A stretch of DNA of 64,000 nt from Poecilobothrus nobilitatus (lineage: Eukaryota > Arthropoda > Insecta > Diptera > Dolichopodidae). Location: assembly GCA_947095535.1 (NCBI GenBank), contig OX352773.1, positions 206,046,093-206,110,092 on the forward strand, read 5' to 3'. The notes beneath the pieces are model-generated. The model was not told the origin of the DNA. It searched no databases and was given only the letters and a program-made list of their open reading frames with translations. The position numbers and the translations under genes were made by a program. This document shows, one piece after another, positions 48,727 through 60,458 of the stretch (its first letter is position 1; the number at the start of each line of letters is the position of its first letter).

Positions 48727-50304
48727 ATACCCGTACGATAGGATCGGGTATAATAAAATTACTCCTCCGTTTGTAACACCTCGAAATAAGCGAGCTAGAT
48801 ATACCTTCAAAGGTATGGATCGGATCAGAAAAAAATTCTAAGACTTTTGAGCCATGTCCGTCCGTCCGTCCGTCCGTCCGTCCGTCAGCACGCTAACTCA
48901 AAAACTAAGAAAGCTAGAATCTTGAAATTTACACAAAATATTTTGGGAGTAATTTGTAGGTTCCCTATTTTTTTTGGTTGAGTTTGGAGCAAGCCTTAGG
49001 GTAGCTCTCGAACACCTAACTTTTAGATCCTCACATTTTTTTTGCAATAGAGCTATGAAATTTTAATCACTGATAGATCTCACAAAAATATTAATTTTAT
49101 TTTTAATAACTTTTTTTTGTAGCCCTACCCGTTACGGAGCTACAGCTCCCCAAAGGTTCAAAAAAGTTCCATATTTAAATTATTATAGCACAAGTTGTAT
49201 AAGGTATATCTTCATTTTGAAAACGCCAAATAATTACTACTTTCATTAGCTTTAAAAATATATATACAATAAATATATAATTTTGGCATACGGTGTCTTA
49301 ATTTACCGTTATGCAAAACTCAAATTTTGCAAAATTCTTTAACCCTTCCATCTTCTAAACGGTTAAAGTTGGAAACTTGAAATTTTGACAGAAGTTAGAT
49401 CTTTGAAAATTAGTATGAGTCGTTTCAGAAATTTTTTTTGTATCACCCCCCGTTTAGGAGCTGTAAGGGGTCAAAAACTTAAAATTTCCTATTTTTAAAC
49501 ACCTGTAACTTGAACACCTGTTAGAATTTTTTTAAAGTAATACATAAAAATTAAAGCTTCAACATTATATTCTTATTTCTGTTAACAACTGTTTTTAATA
49601 ATATAGGGTTACTTTATAATTGACGAAAGTGTTACTTGATTTTTTCAAATTTTCTAACAAATTTCTTTAACGAATTTTTTCCATTTTGTTTTACTCGATA
49701 ATTTGAAATTGTTGAGGATATAATGCGTAGTACAAAAAAATGTAATTAAATAAACAACATAACGGTTGCTTGAAGAATTTTTATTTATATGATATTGATA
49801 TATATACATACTTATATAATATCATGTTTATTTACATATCGTATATGTCACTAGTGAATGAATAATAAGAGTATAGATGTATATTATATACCGCCGTATG
49901 TATTTTATTGTACTTATAAGAAATTTTTCTGTCAATGGAATATTTAAATATAATATAATTAAATATTTAAAATTATATTTACTGTTTTGTACTTAGTAAA
50001 TTTAATATACATTTACCGCTTAGTATTAAATGGTACTATAGAATATTTGAAAAAGTTTTGGATTGATAATCGTTATGTGAAAGGTTAGAATCTGCTTTTG
50101 AAGAATGTACATATAAACATATAGTTTGAACATATGTACAACCCATAGTTCTAGAAATTATAAAATTCACCCAAATTATTTTAAAATACTAAAATATTAA
50201 AAAAATAATATTGTAAGCAGAGTGACAGGCTGTGAACATACTAACGGTTCGTACGGGTATCTAAGAGTTGACAAAGTCAACTGTATTCTTCCTCGTTTTT
50301 TTTT
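48727..50304 (-). repeat. Recent ~1.55 kb dispersed repeat (family DE), copy 2
   Basis: It starts atacccgtacgataggatcg at 48727 and has the inverse end cgtacgggtat at 50250-50260, followed by ctaagagttgacaaagtcaa and cttcctcgttttt. Its two ends and all internal parts match 30880-32458 with only scattered substitutions, a ~14-bp deletion near 49895 and a longer tetranucleotide tract ((tccg)7 at ~48857 against five in copy 1). Flanking sequence is unrelated on both sides, so these are separate insertions rather than a segmental duplication. The open frame starting at 50268 overlaps the end of this repeat and is not supported. Confidence 0.85.
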
Positions 50305-51597
50305 TTGAGATTATTGCATTTTCTTCAATTAAAATATTTAATATAGCGCTGTACGTCCCTTGTCCCGATTACATTGAGTTGCTTGTATATTTCCGAAAAA
50401 CTTTAAAACTTGATTTTGTAACCAACCCTAAAATTCTTCCCAATTATTTATTTTACATTTATAACAAAGCACTGAAAATAGAGAGGGTTTCCACCATAAA
50501 CTCCCCCTAAAGAAATTATTGAAACCCTGATGTTTTAATCAATTCTAAAGCCTCACATTATTAATTTTTTCACATGAATATTTAAACAACAAAAATATAT
50601 ATGAAACAAAATATTTAGGAAGGATTTAAGAGTTGGGTTCAAGAGAGAGAGTAGTTTGTAGCACCGTTCGTGCGTCCATTTTGGATTATTTTTAGCTCTC
50701 AAATTCTACTAAAGTATATGCCTTATTAATTCTACAGGGAAATTTTTTTATTTTGTTTATCTTTTCAAAAATTATTATTGCATAAAATTTTATTTTTAAT
50801 TAATACCATATAACATTAAATTAACAACATGTATTCTACCTTGTTTTATTGCTATAATCTACTAATCAATTAATAAAAAATTGAATAAAAAGTTTTGTGG
50901 TTTTCCAAACAAAAAATATAAAAAAACAGGATATTTTTCTCGCACTATTAAATATTTTACTCCTGAAAATTTATTTTGCTGACGTAAATACTGAACATAA
51001 AATATGAAAAAATTATAAATATAGCGAAAATCTCATTATTATTAGTTTTTATTTATTTTGCCGAAAGGAAGTAAATAGTTTTTGTAAGAATAATGGAACA
51101 TTGTATGATGCCAGAGTGGGAATATTGGACAGTGGCAACAAAATATATTTAATCATTATATAACAAACTTATTATATATTCATTTTATTAAATTTTATTA
51201 TAATAAAAGTTTTTTTATTTTTTAAACCTATCAGAACAACATACTTTTAGATGATGTAGACTACTGAAAAATTACTACCTCTTAAAATTCTTTTTGATAA
51301 TATTTTAAAGAAAAATTTCGATAGAGTCACATAATTATATTTTTTATCAAATGAAATTAATTTTAAAAAAAAAACAAGATTAATCTACATTTATAGTACT
51401 TGGACATTGTTTTTAGATGATTCAAAAAGATGATCATGCAAAACAATTTCATTGATTTTGTAAATGTTTTTATAAATTGTGTAAAGATGTAGACTAAATA
51501 CATATTTAAAAAAAAGTGCTGTAAATTAAAGATTTGAAGAAAACTATCTCAATAATCTATCCGTGTCGACACATAAATTATTATCAAAAAAAATATC
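50305..51597. other. A/T-rich DNA, no gene
   Basis: Immediately after the repeat is a ~200 bp mixed-composition patch containing an open stretch (LYVPCPDYIELLVYF, then KTLKLDFVTNPKILPNYLF) up to a stop at 50508. I recognise no family. A poly-T run separates it from any start of its own. The remainder is A/T-rich. Confidence 0.4.
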
Positions 51598-51913
51598 GCA
51601 TTCTAGCCTTTGGTAATCCAATGCTAGAGGTACAGGGCAGCATCTTCTTTTACTCTCGTCTGTCCCTGACCAAACCATTAGACTGAAGTTGGTTACTCTA
51701 TCTTTCATATTGGTTGGTCAAGTTAACAGGTTCCAGTTCCTGTGAAGGTGAGAGCACTTTTGTATTATTAATTGGGGAAAAACAGTCAAGATTTTCCTCT
51801 AACAACATTCCGAACATCATATAGTATGGAAAGAAGCTCTCAAAATGGAATGAATCAACATGATCTGTATATGGACATTTAATGTACAACAAGTTAAAAA
51901 AAAAATATTTCAA
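51598..51913 (-). pseudogene. Possible LTR-retrotransposon integrase remnant
   Basis: A minus-strand open stretch (51913-51698) includes HVDSFHFESFFPYYMMFGML. The block S-x-x-x-P-Y-Y-M-M-F-G-M resembles the well-known (T/S)-x-x-(S/T)-P-(F/Y)-x-(L/M)-(M/L)-F-G-R near the end of the integrase core in Ty3/gypsy-type elements. After the stop at 51698, downstream sequence in other frames (for example RCCPVPLALDYQRLE) still has mixed composition to ~51598. No D-D-E residues, protease, RT or LTR are visible nearby. It is therefore at best a ~300 bp relic, and the match rests on one short motif. Confidence 0.35.
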
Positions 51914-53229
51914 AATTAATGTTGAATCTGGATTATGACTATATAATGTATCGGATAAAGGATATTGTATAATATTTAACTATATTTAATGCGGTTAACT
52001 GAAAAAATTCTATTCCTTAATTTTTTTTTAATTTAAAAATTTTTATTAATTTTTCAACAATAAATAATTGATTATTTTTGCCCTAAGACCCTTTCGCCCT
52101 TTTTTTAATTTTCTTCCTTAAATTTTATTTTATTAATACTTGTAACTACATAATTAAATATTTAAACATTCGGTTCTATTCAATAAAAAAGCATTTTAAT
52201 TGCACTAATTATTAATTATTCATCAATATACCAATAACATTAAAATTTGATAATTTTAGATTTTTATTCAAAAGTCTTCAATTATATAGAATTTAAAGTT
52301 AAAATAAAAATAAAATAAATAAAATATAATTGTAAATTATAATAACTTGTAATTAGTACGATTATTATATAAATGTCGTATAAAAATTTATAACAAGGAA
52401 CGTTGCAATTAAAATCTTTGTATTGAAAAGTAATTTTTAATATTTATGTTTCTTTATAATTTCATACTACATTTTAAAGAGACTACTTAAATAGTCCTTA
52501 AATAGTCCTTCTTTCGAACAAATAAGAGATGCTTAATTATTTAAATATAGCTAAAACTCCTAAAGTCAATACCTTGAGAAAACAGATTTAAATTTTACTA
52601 TTTCTATGATCATTTTAAATATAAGTAAAATTAGACTCTAGGAAAGTAGTTCCAATCAGGAAATTATTCTTCAAAAAAAAATTCCTCAAAATTTAGGGAC
52701 AATTTGCGTTTCGAAAAAAATTCCCAAATTGAATTTTTAGAAAAATCAGCAAAAAAGACAAAATGAGTCCCCATTAAAAAAATGAAAATAATCTTCAAAG
52801 AATTACACAATCTCAGAAATTTTCTTAAATCTTGCATAACAAAATCTTATATGAGAAAATCTTGCATTATACTTAGATCAGTAAAACATAAATAAACAAA
52901 TAAAAATTGATTAGGTTAGGAGAATGTTAGATAACGAGAAATTCAGCACATATAATAGATACTCATATTGTTTGTAAATAAAACCATAAACGTTTTTACT
53001 AGGATCTATTACATTTTTTTTTTGTCTCAAATCAATAAACCGATTTTTTTTTTTTTTTTAAATCAATACCAAATGTCACTTTAATATGTTTTTCATTTTC
53101 TTCAAAAAGAATCAAAAAATTTATGTTATATCCAAAATTAATTTGAAAGTCAAGGTTAAATATCTGAAACACAATTTAATAGGAAACTTTATATAATATA
53201 TTATTAAATGTGTATGTATTAGACTGGGT
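51914..53229. other. A/T-rich DNA, no gene
   Basis: A tandem taaatagtcctt pair at ~52487-52510 and a poly-T run near 53045-53058 are the only structures seen. Confidence 0.55.
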
Positions 53230-53510
53230 GATTTTCTTCGGTTTTCAGTATATATATAGGGAATATTTGGGAGATCAAAACGAACAAAACATTGTTCTAT
53301 AGGGGGAAGTTTATTTCCATCGGTTCTTGAGATGGTCCTATTATCTTATTACAGTTTTTTTTAAGTTATAATTTAATTTGCATATATCTCAAAAACTATT
53401 TATATAATTAATAAATTTGATACACCATCCGAAAGATTTCCGCTCAGTCGTTTAAGCTGTACACGTGCCCACAGATGCGGATTAATGTATGCGGTCGGTA
53501 AAAAATATTT
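53230..53510 (+). repeat. Dispersed repeat family K, plus strand
   Basis: Landmarks are gatcaaaacgaacaaaacat, tgttctataggggg, tttccgctcagtcgtttaag (~53437), ctgtacacgtgcccacagat (~53457) and the end attaatgtatgcggtcggta (~53482). The order matches the inverse of 13193-13690. The middle CA/GGAC tract and the ~100 bp after it are missing here, so the copy carries an internal deletion between cccacag and atgcgg. Confidence 0.7.
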
Positions 53511-55295
53511 TAAAAATAGCCAATTTTTAAGATTTTTTTTTTATTCTTTTTAAATTTTCTTCCTTATGTTTTTTCTCAATTATTTCAAATACCATAGGAG
53601 ATGATAATGCATTTAAATAATAGAATTTAAACAAAAAGTATTTGAAAGATAGAAACATATTGTTTGGAATGCTATAAAGCTAAGTTTTGGTCTCCCAAAT
53701 AATATACTCTATAAATATTCATCTCGTGCTCCTGTTTATAGGTACAATTTTTCTAGAATTTTTCTATACTTAGCTTTTTAACATATCGAAAAGTAAAACT
53801 TTATATTACTATTAAAGCAGAACATAGTTTTTAAGATTTTATCTATAATTTGAATCAACCGAATTTCGAGTATTAAATTTATAGATAGGTATTATAAGAA
53901 ACTTTCATTTATTAACCGAAAATTTGTCTTAACTACAAATTACTACAAATACATGAAATGCTATTTTTGTTTTTTAAGAGCACAATTTTAACTCACAATT
54001 AAAACTTAAGAATTCCATTTTATCATTTTATTTACTTAAACTGTATTCAACTATCACTATTTCATAATCAATATTTATCTCAAAATTAATTAAATTTTAT
54101 AAAAGTCATATAATATAAGGATCCATCGTATAAAATCAAAATCTTTTTATATTTATCACAGTATATTAGAATTTGGCTATGTTTTAAAAGACTGCTGGTC
54201 AAATAAAATTATATTATTTTATTCTTTTATCACCATTACAATATAAAGTATTCAATTTTATTAAAATAAATTTAAAAAGAAATAGTATTTATATAATATG
54301 CTGATGCATATATGTATATAAAATTATTGTTATTATATAAAACCCTTTCTATTATAAAATACAATATAAACTTGTTTCATGTCAAACAAAATTTGAATGT
54401 CTTAAAATTTATATCCATTTTATTTATTTTTATATTATCTAATAAAAATCTAATGAAAGTTTTTATTCACACAAAAATACTAAATTATGTGATTGATTTC
54501 TATTGAAATTTGAAAATTTTCTTTAAAAAATTCTAAAGTTTTCAACAATACTAATCCTACCCACATATAACATAATAATAAGATGCATTAGATCACGTCA
54601 AAGTAATTTTCTTTAATAAAAAAAATCATATGTGCACCCCATATAATGCAACTTGATCCCACATCTATTATTTATGTCATGACAATAAAATTTGTGTATT
54701 TCAAAAAAAAAAACAAAAAAAAGTTCATAAAGTTACCAAATTTTAGAATCCTGATCCTTATAATGCAAAAACGACAAAAAAAAAAAATAAACTAAAGAAA
54801 ATGAAAAGTCAAAAATATATATTATATGAAAAAATTTAATAATATTGACACTATATTGACGCCATTTATACAAAAGTTAGTGCAACTAACAGAAAAGCAA
54901 AAATAAAAATAGTGTTTTTTTTGTTTTTCTTTATAGTTTTATTTGTGAATTCAAATTCACTCGTGTATATAATTCTTTACAAATTCTTTTTTTTTGTAGG
55001 TTTTTTTTTATTTTGTTCTTGTTTTTATTTCTTTTAAAACAAAATTTCTTTATATCAATTTATTCTTTTTTATATTGTAGAGTAGTTTTATTTATCATCA
55101 TAGTTTAAATTATTTTTTTTTTAATCAAATTTATCGGAATGTATTCGAATTTGTCTGTCATTCAAAATATAAAAAATTTTTTTTTATAGAAAATAGAAAG
55201 TATTACAAAGAAGAAAATTCTGTTAAAAAACTGTGATTTTTTATTTTTAGAGCAAGGAGAATTTCTAAAGATAATTTTCCTTCCAAAAAAAAATT
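53511..55295. other. A/T-rich DNA, no gene
   Basis: No coding signal. Long T runs lie near 53529-53542. The words ggtctcccaaataata and ctcgtgctcctg (~53690-53733) are less A/T-rich but unexplained. Confidence 0.55.
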
Positions 55296-55355
55296 GCGAA
55301 TTTCGATTTTCACTCCCTCGGTTAATACACTAAGTGCTTAACCACTCGGCCACCG
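55296..55355 (-). pseudogene. tRNA-like relic (serine/leucine-like D arm), minus strand
   Basis: The minus strand reads cggtggccgagtggttaagc, a close match to the A box and D arm of type II (Ser/Leu) tRNAs. An anticodon-arm-like acttagtgtattaacc and then aatcgaaattcgc in the T-arm position follow; the latter departs from GGTTCGAATCC. It is too short and too decayed for a functional tRNA. A tRNA pseudogene or SINE head is likely. Confidence 0.5.
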
Positions 55356-55639
55356 TTAATTATTTTAGGCAATGCAAGTTCAAAAGAATTTATTTCAATA
55401 ATTGCATACTTTAGGGGAAATTTGTAAAAATGTAGTACATGAACCTATCATATTGTTGTCAACATATATGTAAATTCACTTTTTATTACTTTATTCAGAT
55501 AACTTAATTCAAATAAGTAGATGAAGAAGTTTTATATTTTGAACCAAAAAAAAAATTTCAAAAATTTATTAAAACTATATAGATTTTATAATTTTTATTT
55601 TTCAATGTGTTGATGTTTAAATTAGATGAGACACCTCTA

Positions 55640-55985
55640 TTTCAATCAAAATCTCTTTTGAAAACAATCATCTGTGTACACCACAGAACCAAATTTAAGA
55701 AAAACATTAATATCCTTCTCCAAAATAACTTTCCAAATTTTTTCCTTCATCCTCAATAATCCTAATTATTTCAAAGCCAATTTTCCAAGTAATCTTTACC
55801 TCATCCTTTTTCGCAAAACCAAACACTACATTATATCACTATGTCATTATATCATTATCATATATCACCTATCCTAAAGTTTGGTTTTAAAAGGGGTGAT
55901 TTTTGTTGATTAAATGTCAAACACTACTTTGAGTAATTTTCACTAACTTTCGATGTTTTCCACCGTCCCTCGGAAAAAAAACCTA
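55640..55985 (+). repeat. Dispersed repeat family H, plus strand
   Basis: The order is ctccaaaataactttccaaa, ccttcatcctcaataatcct, ccaattttccaagtaatctt, aaaaccaaacactacattat, cctaaagtttggttttaaaa, ggggtgatttttgttg and gttttccaccgtccctcgg. It is collinear with the minus-strand copy at 46440-46765 and partly with 7035-7145. The frame 55674-55877 is part of the repeat. Confidence 0.65.
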
Positions 55986-56199
55986 TTATGTGAGATCAAA
56001 AGTAAAATGAGATGAAAAGTTTAATGGGATCGAAAGTGAAATGAGATCAAAAACATCCTTTCTTCTGGATGAAAAAGTGTTGTGGCCAACTTTCCCTTAA
56101 TAACTTTTTTCATAATATTAATATTCGTAAAAAATGTAAAAATTACGTTAGTAAAAAGGTACTTGGAGCTGACGATTTTCTACCAAAAGCTTTTTAATG

Positions 56200-56410
56200 C
56201 GAGATTTTTACGTCAAAATCTTAAATATGAAATTTCTGTTCAGCTATTTGGGTTGTACACGTGCCTACAGACAGACACACAGAAGTCAGACATATACCAC
56301 TCTAAAAATAACTTAATTCAGATTTCTAACTATCGGGGAAATGAGGTTAAAAATGTTGGTACCATTACAATGGCTTCCTTATAACTTACATGTATGGGAT
56401 CGGTAAAAAA
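56200..56410 (+). repeat. Dispersed repeat family K, plus strand, second copy
   Basis: ttttacgtcaaaatcttaaa (~56205), ttctgttcagctatttgggt, tgtacacgtgcctacagaca (~56252), gacacacagaagtcagacat and the end atgtatgggatcggtaaaaa (~56390) follow the family K order. Unlike 53230 it keeps the central CA-rich tract. The 100-codon frame overlapping it (56082-56384) runs through repeat sequence and is not called. Confidence 0.65.
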
Positions 56411-58984
56411 AGTACTAGTTTATATCTATTAATACACTTAAAGTTCTTTTTCTAAACTCACTATGAATTCAATATACACTTAAATTCTGATTTTATATGA
56501 ATAACCAATCTACTTTAAATTAGTTTTTTTTTTTCAATTTATATTTTTTAAAAAAGAGGAACTACTGCAATTCTAATAACAAATTAAAAAAAAAATTTGC
56601 AACTAAATATTACATTCTGTTTTTTTTTTTTGCAAATCAATATTTTTTCAGACTTTCCGTCTCCGACAAATTTATATTTTCACATATTAACACATTACTA
56701 TACTCATATAAAGACACATACCTAAGTATATACATACCAACAAATAAATTACAAATAAACGAAATGTCAATAAATCTTTTAGTATTAAAAGCCCCAAATA
56801 AAATAAAAATAAGAATGACGGTAATAAAATGTTTTACTGAATGAAAATAGTGATGTGTTTTTAATATATAAAAATTTCATACACTTACATGAAAATGTAC
56901 AAGTGCAGGCACGTACGAAATAATAATATATGTGTATGTTAAAGGTAATTCTTCTATTTATTTTAAAAATTTACGAAAAATACTTGTATTCAATTTTACA
57001 GTTAGTGCTGCTTTTAAATTTACATTATTTGTAAAAAATTTTAAAACAATACTAAAAAAAAAACCCTCCGAAAATTTTTGTAATAAAGAAAATAATGAAT
57101 CCATTGGGAGACATTCATTTTACATTTTGAAAATGTCTGAAAATTTAAAATACAATCGAAAATGGAAAACGATAATTGTAAAAAAAAAAAAAATTTATTT
57201 TTATAAATGAATTCCCAAAGTATTTGAGGTTAGACAGAGAAATTTTGTATTTAAAAGTACCTACTTATGTTATGTCGAAAGAAATAATAATGATTTCTGG
57301 TTGCTATGCAAAAACTATTTACTCAAAATTTCAAAATGATCGTAAATCAAAACAGAAAATTTCAATTAGCACTTCCTTTCTTGTTCACTTAATTACTAAA
57401 ATTGCTGGAAATGAACACGAAAATCTGTTTTACAATCAATAAATAATGTAATACTATATGGTAGCTTTTACGAGATCGTGTCGAAAGTCGGTTTATCACA
57501 ATCCTATTTTGTCTAGAATCCTGTTTTTTTTTAAACCCGCCGGTTATCTATGTAAAAAATATAATTAAGGTGCGGATGTTAGAATTTGAAAATAGGATTA
57601 CACGCTTTTTCCAGAATTAAAAAAGCAAAAAGGATTTTAAAAAACAAGATTTTGAAAAACAGGATTTTAAAAATCACAATAATACAATATAGTATTTAGA
57701 ATACGAAACTTAGATATATTTTCAGGGAAAATCAGTGGACCATTAAACTATATAGCAGATGCCACTAGATCTTACAGATCATTAAGGAGTAAACTCAATT
57801 AAATCATCCATCTCATGAATATTTATGAAGTTTGTATAAAGTATACCTAGATTTAGAATTTATTTAATTAAAATTAAAGGATTGTTTTTGCAAGAAAAAA
57901 ATGTCATCAGTTATCCTAATCAATTCAAAGTTTTCGCATCCCTGTTCTATTCCTATTCCTTAGCAAATAGTTTACTTTGGCAGTTATAGATTTACACCCC
58001 ATTATGTTGGCTAAAGAGAAAAATGGATTTAGTCAGTATTCTTGGTGTCTCCAGAAGATTTACACCACCCTTAGGAAAACAAAAAACAAACAACAATAAA
58101 ATCATTTAAATACTTTTATTGTTAATAACTGATTCTATGGCTGATGAATGGCAAATTTAAGAAGAAGTTGAGGTTAAAGTTTTTTTCATATTTCTTATAA
58201 AATGCAAGAATAAACTATAAATTTTCGTTTTTCGGGAAATTACTATTTCCTTTAAAACAAAAAAATTTCTTCTATTAATTTTAAATACAATGATGTGGTT
58301 TTATTTTGTGTTTGTGCCGCAGTAAAAATTATATTACCAGGAAATACGATCCGGTTGAAACTATATGTCGTATATAAAAAAGTTTTTCCAAAAATTAAAG
58401 AACAAAATAAAAAATTTTTTTTAATATAAACATTTAAAATGAATACGCTAAGATACACAACTATCTAAATCTTAATAAAAATAAGAAATGTTATTTTAAA
58501 AAATTGATTTATGTATTTAATTTTTTTAGATATTTTAGGTACATTATTAAAGTTAAATTATAATTAATGGACAAACTATTAAAGGAATATTCTAAAAAAT
58601 ATATAAATCAGTTTCGTTAAACGTCTCATTTTTGCGAAAACAGAGAAATAAAAATAAATGCATATTTGAAAATATATTGCAAGTGTTACCATAGTTGCAT
58701 GATTGAATTTTATTCATAGATCTAATATAATTTTTAATATAAGTATTCCTTATAAGATTATTTTTTTAATTATCTATTTCTTGAGAAAAATTATCAAAAT
58801 TTTTTTGTCTCTGCTAAATTTTTTAGCAAGTTTTCGATGAGGTGCATCTAGAGAAAAATCCTCTTTAAGATTAACTACTCAATAAATTAAAAGAAAATTC
58901 ATAGAAAATGTTTATTCATTTTAAATATAATAAAATTTAGTTTATAAATTTTATTTTGAAGCGCCTTTTAAAAACTTTAGTAAT
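56411..58984. other. A/T-rich DNA, no gene
   Basis: Two neighbouring + strand frames (56932-57210 and 57224-57442) are lysine/asparagine-rich and match nothing known. Near 57595-57665 the word aggattttaaaaa is reiterated three or four times. No gene is supported. Confidence 0.5.
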
Positions 58985-59166
58985 TCATCTTCTCTAGTTT
59001 AGATTTAGTTGCATTACTAGAAACACCGAGGGAGTGTGGGTTCGAACCCCACACACATCGTAAGAGTTATTCCCCCTTACGACATTTACAATCACGCCAG
59101 AACAGAAAAGGCTTTGTGGCAGAGACAATTATGTCGCAGAGAAATGCATTAGAAACAAAAAAAAAT
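58985..59166 (+). repeat. tRNA-derived SINE, copy 3
   Basis: An excellent B box (ggttcgaacccc, 59039-59050) sits within a pairing T arm (agtgtggg / cccacac). The hairpin tcgtaag / cttacga follows (59058-59084), then acatttacaatcacgcc, a short body with tttgtggcagag and gtcgcagagaaatgcatt, and the A-rich tail gaaacaaaaaaaaa. The A box region (ctagtttagatttag, ~58994) is poor, so the 5' end is either truncated or decayed. The 3' part is the best evidence for the family's A-rich end. Confidence 0.8.
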
Positions 59167-60430
59167 AGTTTTAGTATTATTTAACAATAGAAGATAGTCA
59201 AGTATTCATAAATAGTAGATAGAAGATAGTCAAGTATGCTTACGAAATTCTCTTCAATCGTTATATTCACATCACATGCCATTCGAATTCCATTCACTAG
59301 GACACTGTTCTAAGTTTTATTTTCCGAGGACTAAAAGTATTATTAATCTTAATATTATTTGTAAAATCTCGAAATCAATTACTCTTTGATTTATTTTCGG
59401 CTATAATTTACAATTTAAAATATGCCTGTAAATGTATCTATAAATTCTTTTAGATGATCCAAATTATAATTAGCCAACAATCTGGCAATACATTAACTTA
59501 TAAACATATTTAGTTTATTATAATACAAATGTTGTCCATGTACATTCATAAAATGTGACAGTGTAAAAAATTTTAATTTACTATAGTAAAAATAAAAATT
59601 TTATGTTTTTTCTCTCTCTTTATTTTCTAACACTAAAAAATGATTTCCTGACTAGAAAATTTTTGAAAGATAATTTTAAAAATTTGAAACATTGAAACAT
59701 TGTAAATTTCTTAAATTACTCCATTCAAAGTTTATTTACTTTTGAATGATAATCTGTGACTCTTAACTTGTAAATTAATCGTAAAATTTCTTTTTTAAAA
59801 ATTTTCAATTTCATGAAAAATCTTATAAAAATAATGATGATGAAATGCGGATTACAAGGCAAATAATGTTTTTATTATGAGTTTCATTTTAGTACAAAAA
59901 ATAACAAGAGGACTTTAACATTATGTAAAATAAAAAATTAATTCTTAAGGAAAAATATTTGAATGTTTTCTTTTTTGAACTAACTGAACTTTTTAATTTT
60001 TTTTTACTTGGAAAAAAAAAAAGGATAACTATATTTTCTTTTATAACATATAAAAAAAAAAATTTCTATTTTAATACTTTTTCTTTCAACTTCTTTAGTT
60101 TAACTTCAACGCCTTTAATATGCTTTTAAACTTCAGCATTGGGAGACAAAAACTATAGTCTCGACGTTCATTTAACATAATGAACAGTTTTGTTGTTTTA
60201 TTTCTGTTTTTTTCTTTATCAAAAGAGACAGACTTGCAGGCGGCATTAGATTTTTATTATGAAAAATCGTTGGTTAACATTTTACTTGCACAAGCTGATA
60301 GTATCATTATGTTTTTCTTGTTTATTTAAGGAGGGTGTTTTATTTTTTATTTGTTCAAATTTTTGTAGCATTTTTAGAACTAAAATAATTTTTCATAAGG
60401 AATTAATTTTGAAAATAGATGTACAATATG
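59167..60430. other. A/T-rich DNA, no gene
   Basis: A short duplication, agatagtcaagtat, at ~59192 and ~59225 lies directly downstream of the SINE. Poly-A runs occur near 60007-60020 and 60050-60063. No gene. Confidence 0.55.
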
Positions 60431-60458
60431 TACAGTGGCGGTCAATACAATTAAGTAA
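60431..60458 (+). mobile_element. Lone Tc1/mariner-like terminal sequence
   Basis: ta + cagtggcggtcaatacaa resembles Tc1-type inverted ends, which begin CAGT next to a TA target site and often continue with TGG..GTCAA. No inverse copy (ccgccactg) was found in the following 3.5 kb and no transposase frame is present. It is a solo end or a chance match. Confidence 0.25.

Noticed and set aside
56082..56384. 100-codon frame, the longest in the window
   Set aside because: It runs into a family K repeat whose other copies do not keep the frame. No motif is present, and the length is near chance expectation.
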